Shown here piece by piece: positions 43,824-55,779 of a stretch of 64,000 nt of DNA. Below the pieces are notes generated by a model. That model was not told where the DNA came from, did not search any database, and saw only the letters and a program-made list of their open reading frames with translations. Every line of letters begins with the position of its first letter. Within the stretch, counting starts at the first letter, position 1. The position numbers were made by a program, and so were the translations under genes. Source of the DNA: Bufo bufo (taxonomy: Eukaryota > Chordata > Amphibia > Anura > Bufonidae); NCBI RefSeq assembly GCF_905171765.1, contig NC_053397.1, positions 5,412,946 through 5,476,945 on the forward strand, read 5' to 3'.

Positions 43824-44262
43824 GTCCCAAACTGGACACAAGACGTTCTCTTCACGTCACCTCAGGAGGATCATCTCTGGAGTCCAGATCGTTCCTCCGA
43901 TGGCTGCCATGTTCTGGGCTTTACTTTCCCTGGAAATTCTATGCAGTAATGGGGGGCAATCATCTGAGGAACAGCCCCCAAAACAAGAGCTGGAGATTGC
44001 TGGGTTTTTTGTAGTTGATGTTGGATGCTATGTATCCAAAGAATTGGCGAAAAAAAGTCCAAACCTTTATGAGAGCCTGCAGCTGATGGAGGCCATGAGG
44101 TTCGCTACGGAAGAAATGAATAAAGAACTTAAAGAGATAAAACTCATCCCCAACATCAGGTTCTTCTGTAAACGCATACGAAGATATGAAGCAATAGAAA
44201 TGATCAAATCCAAAACAATAGCGGCAGTCATTGAAATTGAAGATGATTATATATCTGATCAG
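43824..44262 (+). CDS. First coding exon of a vomeronasal type 2/class C GPCR-like receptor (candidate)
   Basis: The coding part starts at ATG 43900 and ends at a donor (GATCAG then GTACGATGG, 44263), giving exactly 121 codons in phase 0. Bases 43824-43899 would be 5' untranslated. The start MAAMFWALLSLEILCSNGG resembles a signal peptide. The rest, including ELEIAGFFVVDVGCYVSKEL, LQLMEAMRFATEEMN and LIPNIRFFCKRIRRYEAI, follows the layout of the N-terminal Venus-flytrap (ANF-receptor) lobe of V2R and calcium-sensing receptor-like proteins, where an AxxFAxxEIN-type helix precedes LLPNI. Such receptors sit in the plasma membrane and bind peptides or amino acids. No further exons are visible before the satellite at 44763, so the gene is either split by very large introns or broken. 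It could also be a pseudogene exon or another class C receptor. Confidence 0.5.
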
Positions 44263-44469
44263 GTACGATGGTCAGACTTCACAAATTGAGAAATGTACAT
44301 GTGTTTTTTTAAAGGGGTGCTCCACTTTCGATAATCCCGTTTTGTTACCTGGGTAATCGTAAATTAGATGAAATCTGTGTGGGAATCCAACAAGTTTTCA
44401 GTCTTCCTGCAGCGCCCCCACAGGGGAAATAAAGAATTACAGAGGTCTATTTGAAAGCAATTGACTGCC
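44263..44469. other. Putative start of intron 1
   Basis: Sequence after the donor site. It contains GGGGTGCTCCACTTTCGATA, of the kind found in common frog short interspersed repeats, and no coding signal. Confidence 0.4.
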
Positions 44470-44762
44470 TTTGCACAGACATAGTAACATTCTTTGTAAA
44501 GCTGAATAAAGACATCCGTCCATCCAATGCAGCCTCCAAAGTTAATCCAGAGGAAGGCAGAAAATCCAGTGAGGTAGAAGCTAATTTTCCTAATTTTAAA
44601 GGAAAAAATTCTTTCTCAACTCCAGTCAGCCAATCAGATCAACAAGCCTTCTCCAGAAATCTAATAACTGTAATATTATTACACTCCAGAAATACATCCA
44701 GGTTCCTCTTGAACCTATTTTAGTGAATTAACCATCACCACCTTCTCAGGCAGAGAATTCCA
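44470..44762 (-). pseudogene. LINE 3'-terminal fragment (C-terminus of RT ORF and tail)
   Basis: On the minus strand, bases near 44790-44690 read as ACTGTAAGAGCAGTGAGACT, then ATGGAATTCTCTGCC. Translated across frames this gives TVRAVRLWNSLPEKVVMVNS, a typical ending of CR1/L2-group ORF2 proteins (xVRxxRLWNSLPxxVV). The element continues leftward (ACCTGGATGTATTTCTGGAG). The segment corresponding to TVRAVRLWN is the same sequence as the 31-bp unit repeated hundreds of times to the right, so the LINE fragment passes into the satellite without a break. The open frame on the plus strand (44451-44723) is antisense to the LINE and not a gene. Confidence 0.75.
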
Positions 44763-47700
44763 TAGTCTCACTGCTCTTACAGTATAGAGTCCATAGTCTC
44801 ACTGCTCTTACAGTAAAGAGTCCATAGTCTCACTGCTCTTACAGTAAAGAGTCCATAGTCTCACTGCTCTTACAGTAAAGAGTCCATAGTCTGACTGCTC
44901 TTACAGTATAGAGTCCATAGTCTCACTGCTCTTACAGTATAGAGTCCACAGTCTCACTGCTCTTACAGTATAGAGTCCACAGTCTCACTGCTCTTACAGT
45001 AAAGAGTCCATAGTCTCACTGCTCTTACAGTAAAGAGTCCATAGTCTCACTGCTCTTACAGTAAAGAGTCCATAGTCTCCCTGCTCTTACAGTATAGTCC
45101 ATAGTCTCACTGCTCTTACAGTAAAGAGTCCATAGTCTCACTGCTCTTACAGTAAAGAGTCCATAGTCTCACTGCTCTTACAGTAAAGAGTCCATAGTCT
45201 CACTGCTCTTACAGTATAGAGTCCATAGTCTCACTGCTCTTACAGTATAGTCCATAGTCTCACTGCTCTTACAGTAAAGAGTCCATAGTCTCACTGCTCT
45301 TACAGTAAAGAGTCCATAGTCTCACTGCTCTTACAGTAAAGAGTCCATAGTCTCACTGCTCTTACAGTAAAGAGTCCATAGTCTCACTGCTCTTACAGTA
45401 TAGAGTCCATAGTCTCACTGCTCTTACAGTAAAGAGTCCATAGTCTGACTGCTCTTACAGTAAAGAGTCTAGTCTCACTGCTCTTACAGTAAAGAGTCCA
45501 TAGTCTCACTGCTCTTACAGTATAGAGTCCATAGTCTCACTGCTCTTACAGTATAGAGTCCATAGTCTCACTGCTCTTACAGTAAAGAGTCCATAGTCTC
45601 ACTGCTCTTACAGTAAAGAGTCCATAGTCTCACCGCTCTTACAGTAAAGAGTCTATAGTCTCACTGCTCTTACAGTAAAGAATCCATAGTCTCACTGCTC
45701 TTACAGTAAAGAGTCCATAGTCTCACTGCTCTTACAGTAAAGAGTCCATAGTCTCACCGCTCTTACAGTAAAGAGTCCATAGTCTCACCGCTCTTACAGT
45801 AAAGAGTCCATAGTCTCACTGCTCTTACAGTAATAGTCCATAGTCTCACTGCTCTTACAGTAAAGAGTCCATAGTCTCACTGCTCTTACAGTAAAGAATC
45901 CATAGTCTCACTGCTCTTACAGTATAGAGTCCATAGTCTCACTGCTCTTACAGTAAAGAGTCCATAGTCTCACTGCTCTTACAGTAAAGAGTCTATAGTC
46001 TGACTGCTCTTACAGTAAAGAGTCCATAGTCTCACTGCTCTTACAGTATAGAGTCCATAGTCTCACTGCTCTTACAGTAAAGAGTCTAGTCTCACTGCTC
46101 TTACAGTAAAGAGTCCATAGTCTCACTGCTCTTACAGTAAAGAGTCCATAGTCTCACTGCTCTTACAGTATAGAGTCTAGTCTCACTGCTCTTACAGTAA
46201 AGAGTCCATAGTCTCACTGCTCTTACAGTATAGAGTCCATAGTCTCACTGCTCTTACAGTAAAGAGTCTAGTCTCACTGCTCTTACAGTAAAGAGTCCAT
46301 AGTCTCACTGCTCTTACAGTATAGAGTCTAGTCTCACTGCTCTTACAGTAAAGAGTCCATAGTCTCACTGCTCTTACAGTATAGAGTCCATAGTCTCACT
46401 GCTCTTACAGTATAGAGTCCATAGTCTCACTGCTCTTACAGTAAAGAGTCCATAGTCTCACTGCTCTTACAGTAAAGAGTGCATAGTCTCACTGCTCTTA
46501 CAGTATAGAGTCCATAGTCTCACTGCTCTTACAGTAAAGAGTCTAGTCTCACTGCTCTTACAGTAAAGAGTCCATAGTCTCACTGCTCTTACAGTATAGA
46601 GTCCATAGTCTCACTGCTTTTACAGTAAAGAGTCCATAGTCTGACAGCTCTTACAGTAAAGAGTCCATAGTCTCACTGCTCTTACAGTATAGAGTCTAGT
46701 CTCACTGCTCTTACAGTAAAGAGTCCATAGTCTCACTGCTCTTACAGTATAGAGTCCATAGTCTCACTGCTCTTACAGTAAAGAGTCTAGTCTCACTGCT
46801 CTTACAGTAAAGAGTCCATAGTCTCACTGCTCTTACAGTATAGAGTCCATAGTCTCACTGCTCTTACAGTAAAGAGTCCATAGTCTCACTGCTCTTACAG
46901 TATAGAGTCCATAGTCTCACTGCTCTTACAGTAAAGAGTCTAGTCTCACTGCTCTTACAGTAAAGAGTCCATAGTCTCACTGCTCTTACAGTATAGAGTC
47001 CATAGTCTCACTGCTCTTACAGTAAAGAGTCCATAGTCTGACTGCTCTTACAGTAAAGAGTCCATAGTCTCACTGCTCTTACAGTATAGAGTCTAGTCTC
47101 ACTGCTCTTACAGTATAGAGTCCATAGTCTCACTGCTCTTACAGTAAAGAGTCCATAGTCTCACTGCTCTTACAGTAAAGAGTCCATAGTCTCACTGCTC
47201 TTACAGTAAAGAGTCCATAGTCTCACTGCTCTTACAGTATAGAGTCCATAGTCTCACTGCTCTTACCGTAAAGAATCCATAGTCTCACTGCTCTTACAGT
47301 AAAGAGTCCATAGTCTCACTGCTCTTACAGTATAGAGTCTAGTCTCACTGCTCTTACAGTAAAGAGTCCATAGTCTCACTGCTCTTACAGTATAGAGTCC
47401 ATAGTCTCACTGCTCTTACAGTAAAGAGTCCATAGTCTCACTGCTCTTACAGTAAAGAGTCCATAGTCTCACTGCTCTTACAGTGAAGAGTCCATAGTCT
47501 CACTGCTCTTACAGTAAAGAGTCCATAGTCTCACTGCTCTTACAGTATAGAGTCCATAGTCTCACTGCTCTTACAGTATAGAGTCCATAGTCTCACTGCT
47601 CTTACAGTATAGAGTCCATAGTCTCACTGCTCTTACAGTACAGAGTCCATAGTCTCACTGCTCTTACAGTAAAGAGTCCATAGTCTCACTGCTCTTACAG

Positions 47701-48499
47701 TACAGAGTCCATAGTCTCACTGCTCTTACAGTAAAGAGTCCACAGTCTCACTGCTCTTACAGTATAGAGTCCATAGTCTCACTGCTCTTACAGTAAAGAG
47801 TCCATAGTCTCACTGCTCTTACAGTACAGAGTCCATAGTCTCACCGCTCTTACAGTACAGAGTCCATAGTCTCACTGCTCTTACAGTAAAGAGTCCATAG
47901 TCTCACTGCTCTTACAGTAAAGAGTCCATAGTCTCACTGCTCTTACAGTAAAGAGTCCATAGTCTCACTGTTCTTACAGTAAAGAGTCCATAGTCTCACT
48001 GCTCTTACAGTAAAGAGTCCATAGTCTCACTGTTCTTACAGTAAAGAGTCCATAGTCTCACTGCTCTTACAGTAAAGAGTCCATAGTCTCACCGCTCTTA
48101 CAGTAAAGAGTCTATAGTCTCACTGCTCTTACCGTAAAGAGTCCATAGTCTCACTGCTCTTACAGTATAGAATCCATAGTCTCACAGCTCTTACAGTATA
48201 GAGTCCATAGTCTCACTGCTCTTACAGTATAGTCCATAGTCTCACTGCTCTTACAGTAAAGAGTCTATAGTCTCACTGCTCTTACAGTAAAGAGTCCATA
48301 GTCTCACTGCTCTTACAGTAAAGAGTCCATAGTCTCACTGCTCTTACAGTATATAGTCCATAGTCTCACTGCTCTTACAGTATAGAGTCCATAGTCTCAC
48401 TGCTCTTACAGTATAGAGTCCATAGTCTCACCGCTCTTACAGTATAGAGTCCATAGTCTCACTGCTCTTACAGTAAAGAGTCCATAGTCTCACTGCTCT

Positions 48500-51400
48500 T
48501 ACAGTATAGAGTCCACAGTCTCCCTGCTCTTACAGTATAGAGTCCATAGTCTCACTGCTCTTACAGTATAGAGTCCACAGTCTCCCTGCTCTTACAGTAT
48601 AGAGTCCATAGTCTCACTGCTCTTACAGTAAAGAGTCCATAGTCTCACTGCTCTTACAGTACAGAGTCCATAGTCTCACCGCTCTTACAGTACAGAGTCC
48701 ATAGTCTCACTGCTCTTACAGTAAAGAGTCCATAATCTCACTGCTCTTACAGTAATGAGTCCATAGTCTCACTGCTCTTACAGTAAAGAGTCTATAGTCT
48801 CACTGCTCTTACAGTAAAGAGTCCACAATCTCACTGCTCTTACAGTAAAGAGTCTATAGTCTCACTGCTCTTACAGTAAAGAGTCCATAGTCTCACTGCT
48901 CTTACAGTAAAGAGTCCATAGTCTCACTGCTCTTACAGTAAAGAGTCCATAGTCTCACTGCTCTTACAGTATAGAGTCCATAGTCTCACTGCTCTTACAG
49001 TATAGAGTCCATAGTCTCACTGCTCTTACAGTAAAGAGTCTATAGTCTCACTGCTCTTACAGTAAAGAGTCCATAGTCTCACTGCTCTTAAAGTAAAGAG
49101 TCCATAGTCTCACTGCTCTTACAGTAAAGAGTCTATAGTCTCACTGCTCTTACAGTAAAGAGTCCATAGTCTCACTGCTCTTACAGTAAAGAGTCCATAG
49201 TCTCACTGCTCTTACAGTAAAGAGTCCATAGTCTCACTGCTCTTACAGTATAGAGTCCATAGTCTCACTGCTCTTACAGTATAGAGTCCATAGTCTCACT
49301 GCTCTTACAGTAAAGAGTCTATAGTCTCACTGCTCTTACAGTATAGAGTCCATAGTCTCACTGCTCTTACAGTAAAGAGTCTATAGTCTCACTGCTCTTA
49401 CAGTAAAGAGTCCATAGTCTCACTGCTCTTACGGTAAAGAGTCCATAGTCTCACTGCTCTTACAGTAAAGAGTCCATAGTCTCACTGCTCTTACCGTAAA
49501 GAATCCATAGTCTCACTGCTCTTACAGTATAGAGTCAATAGTCTCACTGCTCTTACAGTAAAGAATCCATAGTCTCACTGCTCTTACAGTAAAGAGCCCA
49601 TAGTCTCACTGCTCTTACAAAAAATAATCCATAGTCTCACTGCTCTTACAGTAAAGATTCCATAGTCTCACTGTTCTTACAGTAAATAATCCATAGTCTC
49701 ACTGCTCTTACAGTAAAGAGTCCATAGTCTTAGTGCTCTCACCATAAATAATCCATAGTCTCACTGCTCTTACAGTAAAGACTCCATAGTCTCACTGCTC
49801 TTACAGTATAGAGTCCATAGTATCACTGCTCTTACAGTATAGAGTCCACAGTCTCCCTGCTCTTACAGTATAGAGTCCATAGTCTCACTGCTCTTACAGT
49901 AAAGAGTCCATAGTCTCACTGCTCTTACCGTATAGAGTCCATAGTCTCACTGCTCTTACAGTAAAGAGTCCATAGTCTCACTGCTCTTACAGTACAGAGT
50001 CCATAGTCTCACTGCTCTTACAGTAAAGAGTCCATAATCTCACTGCTCTTACAGTAATGAGTCCATAGTCTCACTGCTCTTACAGTATAGAGTCCATAGT
50101 CTCACTGCTCTTACAGTATAGAGTCCATAGTCTCACTGCTCTTACAGTAAAGAGTCCATAGTCTCACTGCTCTTACAGTATAGAGTCCATAGTCTCACTG
50201 CTCTTACAGTAAAGAGTCCATAGTCTCACTGCTCTTACAGTAAAGAGTCCATAGTCTCACTGCTCTTACAGTATAGAGTCCATAGTCTAACTGCTCTTAC
50301 AGTATAGAGTCCATAGTCTCACCGCTCTTACAGTAAAGAGTCCATAGTCTCACTGCTCTTACAGTAAAGAGTCCATAGTCTCACTGTTCTTACAGTAAAG
50401 AGTCCATAGTCTCACTGCTCTTACAGTAAAGAGTCCATAGTCTCACTGCTCTTACCGTAAAGAATCCATAGTCTCACTGCTCTTACAGTAAAGAGTCCAT
50501 AGTCTCACTGCTCTTACAGTATAGAGTCAATAGTCTCACTGCTCTTACAGTAAAGAATCCATAGTCTCACTGCTCTTACAGTAAAGAGTCTATAGTCTCA
50601 CTGCTCTTACAGTAAAGAGTCTATAGTCTCACTGCTCTTACAGTAAAGAGTCTATAGTCTCACTGCTCTTACCGTAAAGAATCCATAGTCTCACTGCTCT
50701 TACAGTATAGAGTCAATAGTCTCACTGCTCTTACAGTAAAGAATCCATAGTCTCACTGCTCTTACAGTAAAGAGTCTATAGTCTCACTGCTCTTACCGTA
50801 AAGAGTCCATAGTCTCACTGCTCTTACAGTAAAGAGTCCATAGTCTCACTGCTCTTACAGTATAGAATCCATAGCCTCACCGCTCTTACAGTATAGAGTC
50901 CATAGTCTCACTGCTCTTACAGTATAGAGTCCATAGTCTCACTGCTCTTACAGTAAAGAGTCTATAGTCTCACTGCTCTTACAGTAAAGAGTCCATAGTC
51001 TCACTGCTCTTACAGTAAAGAGTCCATAGTCTCACTGCTCTTACCGTAAAGAATCCATAGTCTCACTGCTCTTACAGTATAGAGTCAATAGTCTCACTGC
51101 TCTTACAGTAAAGAATCCATAGATTCACTGCTCTTACAGTAAAGAGCCCATAGTCTCACTGCTCTTACAGTAAAGAGTCTATAGTCTCACTGTTCTTACA
51201 GTAGTCCATAGTCTCCCTGCTCTTACAGTAAAGAGTCCATAGTCTCACTGCTCTTACAGTAAAGATTCCATAGTCTCACTGTTCTTACAGTAAATAATCC
51301 ATAGTCTCACTGCTCTTACAGTAAAAAGCCCATAGTCTCCCTGCCCTTACAGTAAAGAATCCATAGACTCACTGCTCTTACAGTAAAGAGCCCATAGTCT

Positions 51401-52120
51401 CACTGCTCTTACAGTAAAGAGCCCATAGTCTCACTGCTCTTACAGTAGTCCATAGTCTCCGTGCTCTTACAGTAAATAATCCATAGTCTCACTGCTCTTA
51501 CAGTATAGAGTCCATAGTCTCACTGCTCTTATAGTAAAGAGTCCATAGTCTCACTGCTTTTACAGTAAATAACGCATAGTCTCATTGCTCTTACAGTAAA
51601 GAGTCCATAGTCTCACTGGTTTTACAGTAAATAATCCATAGTCTCGCTGCTCTTACAGTAAGGAGTCCACAGTCTCACTGCTCTTACAGTAAAGAGTCCA
51701 TAGTCTCACTGCTCTTACAATAAATAATTCATATTCTTACTGCTCTTACAGTAAAGAGTCCATAGTCTCAGTGCTCTTATCATAAATAAACCATATTTTC
51801 AATGCTCTAATCGTAAATAATCCATAGTCTCACTGCTCCTACAGTAAATAATCCATAGTCTCACTGCTCTTACAGTAAAGAGTCCACAATCTCACTGCTC
51901 TTACAGTAAAGAGTCTATAGTCTCACTGCTCTTACAGTAAAGAGTCCATAGTCTCACTGCTCTTACTGTAAAGAATCCATAGTCTCACTGCTCTTACAGT
52001 AAAGAGTCCATAGTCTCACTGCTCTTACAGTAAAGAGTCCATAGTCTCACTGCTCTTACAGTAAAGAGTCCATAGTCTCACTGCTCTTACAGTATAGAGT
52101 CCATAGTCTCAGTGCTCTTA
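48500..52120. repeat. Higher-order block, oldest visible copy
   Basis: The variant series in this stretch recurs 8,135 bp further right. Anchors: CACAGTCTCCCTGCTC pair at 48516 and 56651; CTGGTTTTACAG at 51618 and 59753; GTCCACAATCTC at 51883 and 60018. At AGATTCACTG the offset is 8,042 (51121 and 59163), so one copy has gained or lost 93 bp, exactly three units, between about 51,300 and 51,480. Confidence 0.8.
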
Positions 52121-55100
52121 CCATAAATAATCCATAGTTTCAATGCTCTAATCATAAATAATCCATAGTCTCACTGCTCTTACAGTAAATAATCCATAGT
52201 CTCACTGCTCTTACAGTAAAGAGTCCATAGTCTCACTGCTCTTACTGTAAAGAGTCCATAGTCTCACTGCTCTTACAGTATAGAGTCCATAGTCTCACTG
52301 CTCTTACAGTAAAGAGTCTATAGTCTCACTGCTCTTACAGTATAGAGTCCATAGTCTCACTGCTCTTACAGTAAAGAGTCCATAGTCTCACTGCTCTTAC
52401 AGTAAAGAGTCCATAGTCTCACTGCTCTTACAGTAAAGAGTCCATAGTCTCACTGCTCCTACCGTAAAGAATCCATAGTCTCACTGCTCTTACAGTATAG
52501 AGTCAATAGTCTCACTGCTCTTACAGTAAAGAATCCATAGATTCACTGCTCTTACAGTAAAGAGCCCATAGTCTCACTGCTCTTACAGTAAAGAGTCTAT
52601 AGTCTCACTGTTCTTACAGTAGTCCATAGTCTCCCTGCTCTTACAGTAAAGAGTCCATAGTCTCACTGCTCTTACAGTAAAGATTCCATAGTCTCACTGT
52701 TCTTACAGTAAATAATCCATAGTCTCACTGCTCTTACAGTAAAGAGTCCATAGTCTTAGTGCTCTCACCATAAATAATCCATAGTCTCACTGACCTTACA
52801 ATAAATAATTCATAGTCTCACTGCTCTTACAGTAAAAAGCCCATAGTCTCCCTGCCCTTACAGTAAAGAATCCATAGTCTCACTGCTCTTACAGTAAAGA
52901 GCCCATAGTCTCACTGCTCTTACAGTAAAGAGCCCAAAGTCTCCCTGCTCTTACAGTAAATAATCCATAGTCTCACTGCTCTTACAGTATAGAGTCCATA
53001 GTCTCACTGCTCTTATAGTAAAGAGTCCATAGTCTCACTGCTTTTACAGTAAATAACGCATAGTCTCATTGCTCTTACAGTAAAGAGTCCATAGTCTCAC
53101 TGGTTTTACAGTAAATAAACCATAGTCTCGCTGCTCTTACAGTAAGGAGTCCACAGTCTCACTGCTCTTACAGTAAAGAGTCCATAGTCTCACTGCTCTT
53201 ACAATAAATAATTCATATTCTTACTGCTCTTACAGTAAAGAGTCCATAGTCTCAGTGCTCTTATCATAAATAATCCATATTTTTAATGCTCTAATCGTAA
53301 ATAATCCATAGTCTCACTGCTCCTACAGTAAATAATCCATAGTCTCACTGCTCTTACAGTAAAGAGTCCATAGTCTCACTGCTCTTACTGTAAAGAATCC
53401 ATAGTCTCACTGCTCTTACAGTAAAGAGTCCATAGTCTCACTGCTCTTACAGTAAAGAATCTATAGTCTCACTTCTATTACAGTAAAGAGTCTATAGTCT
53501 CACTGCTATTACAGTAAAGAGTCCATAGTCTCACTGCTCTTACAGTAAAGAGTCCATAGTCTCACTGCTCTTACAGTATAGAGTCCATAGTCTCACTGCT
53601 CTTACAGTAAAGAGTCCATAGTCTCACTGCTCTTACTGTAAAGAGTCCATAGTCTCACTGCTTTTACAGTATAGAGTCAATAGTCTCACTGCTCTTACAG
53701 TATAGAGTCCATAGTCTCACTGCTCTTACAGTAAAGAGTCCATAGTCTCACTGCTCTTACTGTAAAGAGTCCATAGTCTCACTGCTTTTACAGTATAGAG
53801 TCCATAGTCTCACTGCTCTTACAGTATAGAGTCCATAGTCTCACTGCTCTTACAGTAAAGAGTCCATAGTCTCACTGCTCTTACAGTAAATAATCCATAG
53901 TCTCACTGCTCTTACAGTATAGAGTCCATAGTCTCACTGCTCTTACAGTACAGAGTCCATAGTCTCACTTCTATTACAGTAAAGAGTCTATAGTCTCACT
54001 GCTCTTACAGTAAATAGTCCATAGTCTCACTGCTCTTACAGTAAAGAGTCCATAGTCTCACTTCTATTACAGTAAAGAGTCTATAGTCTCACTTCTATTA
54101 CAGCAAACAGTCTATAGTCTCACTGCTATTACAGTAAAGAGTCCATAGTCTCACTGCTCTTACAGTAAAGAGTCCATAGTCTCACTGCTCTTACAGTAAA
54201 GAGTCCATAGTCTCACTTCTATTACAGTAAAGAGTCTATAGTCTCACTGCTCTTACAGTAAAGAGTCCATAGTCTCACTGCTCTTACAGTAAAGAGTCCA
54301 TAGTCTCACTTCTATTACAGTAAAGAGTCTATAGTCTCACTGCTCTTACAGTAAAGAGTCCATAGTCTCACCGCTCTTACAGTAAAGAGTCCATAGTCTC
54401 ACTGCTCTTACAGTATAGAGTCCATAGTCTCAGTGCTCTTACCATAAATAATCCATAGTCTCACTGCTCTTACAGTAAATAATCCATAGTCTCACTGCTC
54501 TTACAGTAGAGTCCATAGTCTCACTGCTCTTACAGTAAAGAATCCATAGTCTCACTGCTCTTACAGTAAAGAGTCTATAGTCTCACTGCTCTTACAGTAA
54601 AGAGTCCATAGTCTCACTGCTCTTACAGTAAAGAATCTATAGTCTCACTTCTATTACAGTAAAGAGTCTATAGTCTCACTTCTATTACAGTAAAGAGTCT
54701 ATAGTCTCACTGCTATTACAGTAAAGAGTCCAAAGTCTCACTGCTCTAACAGTAAAGAGTCCATAGTCTCACTGCTCTTACAGTAAAGAATCCATAGTCT
54801 CACTGCTCTTACAGTATAGAGTCCATAGTCTCACTGCTCTTACAGTAAAGAGTCTATAGTCTCACTGCTCTTACAGTAAAGAATCTATAGTCTCACTTCT
54901 ATTACAGTAAAGAGTCTATTGTCTCACTGCTATTACAGTAAAGAGTCCATAGTCTCACTGCTCTTACAGTAAAGAATCTATAGTCTCACTTCTATTACAG
55001 TAAAGAGTCCATAGTCTCACTGCTCTTACAGTAAAGAATCTATAGTCTCACTTCTATTACAGTAAAGAGTCCATAGTCTCACTGCTATTACAGTAAAGAG

Positions 55101-55779
55101 TCTATAGTCTCACTGCTATTACAGTAAAGAGTCCATAGTCTCACTGCTCTTACAGTAAAGAGTCCATAGTCTCAGTGCTCTTACAGTAAAGAGTCCATAG
55201 TCTCACTGCTCTTACAGTAAAGAGTCCATAGTCTCACTGCTCTTACAGTAAAGAGTCCATAGTCTCACTGTTCTTACAGTAAAGAGTCCATAGTCTCACT
55301 GCTCTTACAGTATAGGGTCCATAGTCTTAGTGCTCTTACCATAAATAATCCATAGTTTCAATGCTCTAATCGTAAATAATCCATAGTCTCACTGCTCTTA
55401 CAGTAAATAATCCATAGTCTCACTGCTCTTACAGTAGAGTCCATAGTCTCACTGCTCTTACAGTAAAGAATCCATAGTCTGACTGCTCTTACAGTAAAGA
55501 GTCCATAGTCTCACTGCTCTTACAGTAAAGAGTCCATTGTCTCACTGCTCTTACAGTAAAGAGTCCATAGTCTCACTGCTCTTACAGTATAGAGTCCATA
55601 GTCTCACTGCTCTTAGAGTAAAGAGTCCATAGTCTCACTGCTCTTACAGTATAGAGTCCATAGTCTCACTGCTCTTACAGTATAGAGTCCATAGTCTCAC
55701 TGCTCTTACAGTAAAGAGTCCATAGTCTCACTGCTCTTACAGTATAGAGTCCATAGTCTCACTTCCCTTACAGCAAAGA

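Noticed and set aside
44451..44723. 90-residue plus-strand frame before the 31-bp array
   Set aside because: It is antisense to a LINE 3' fragment; its sequence is explained by the LINE.
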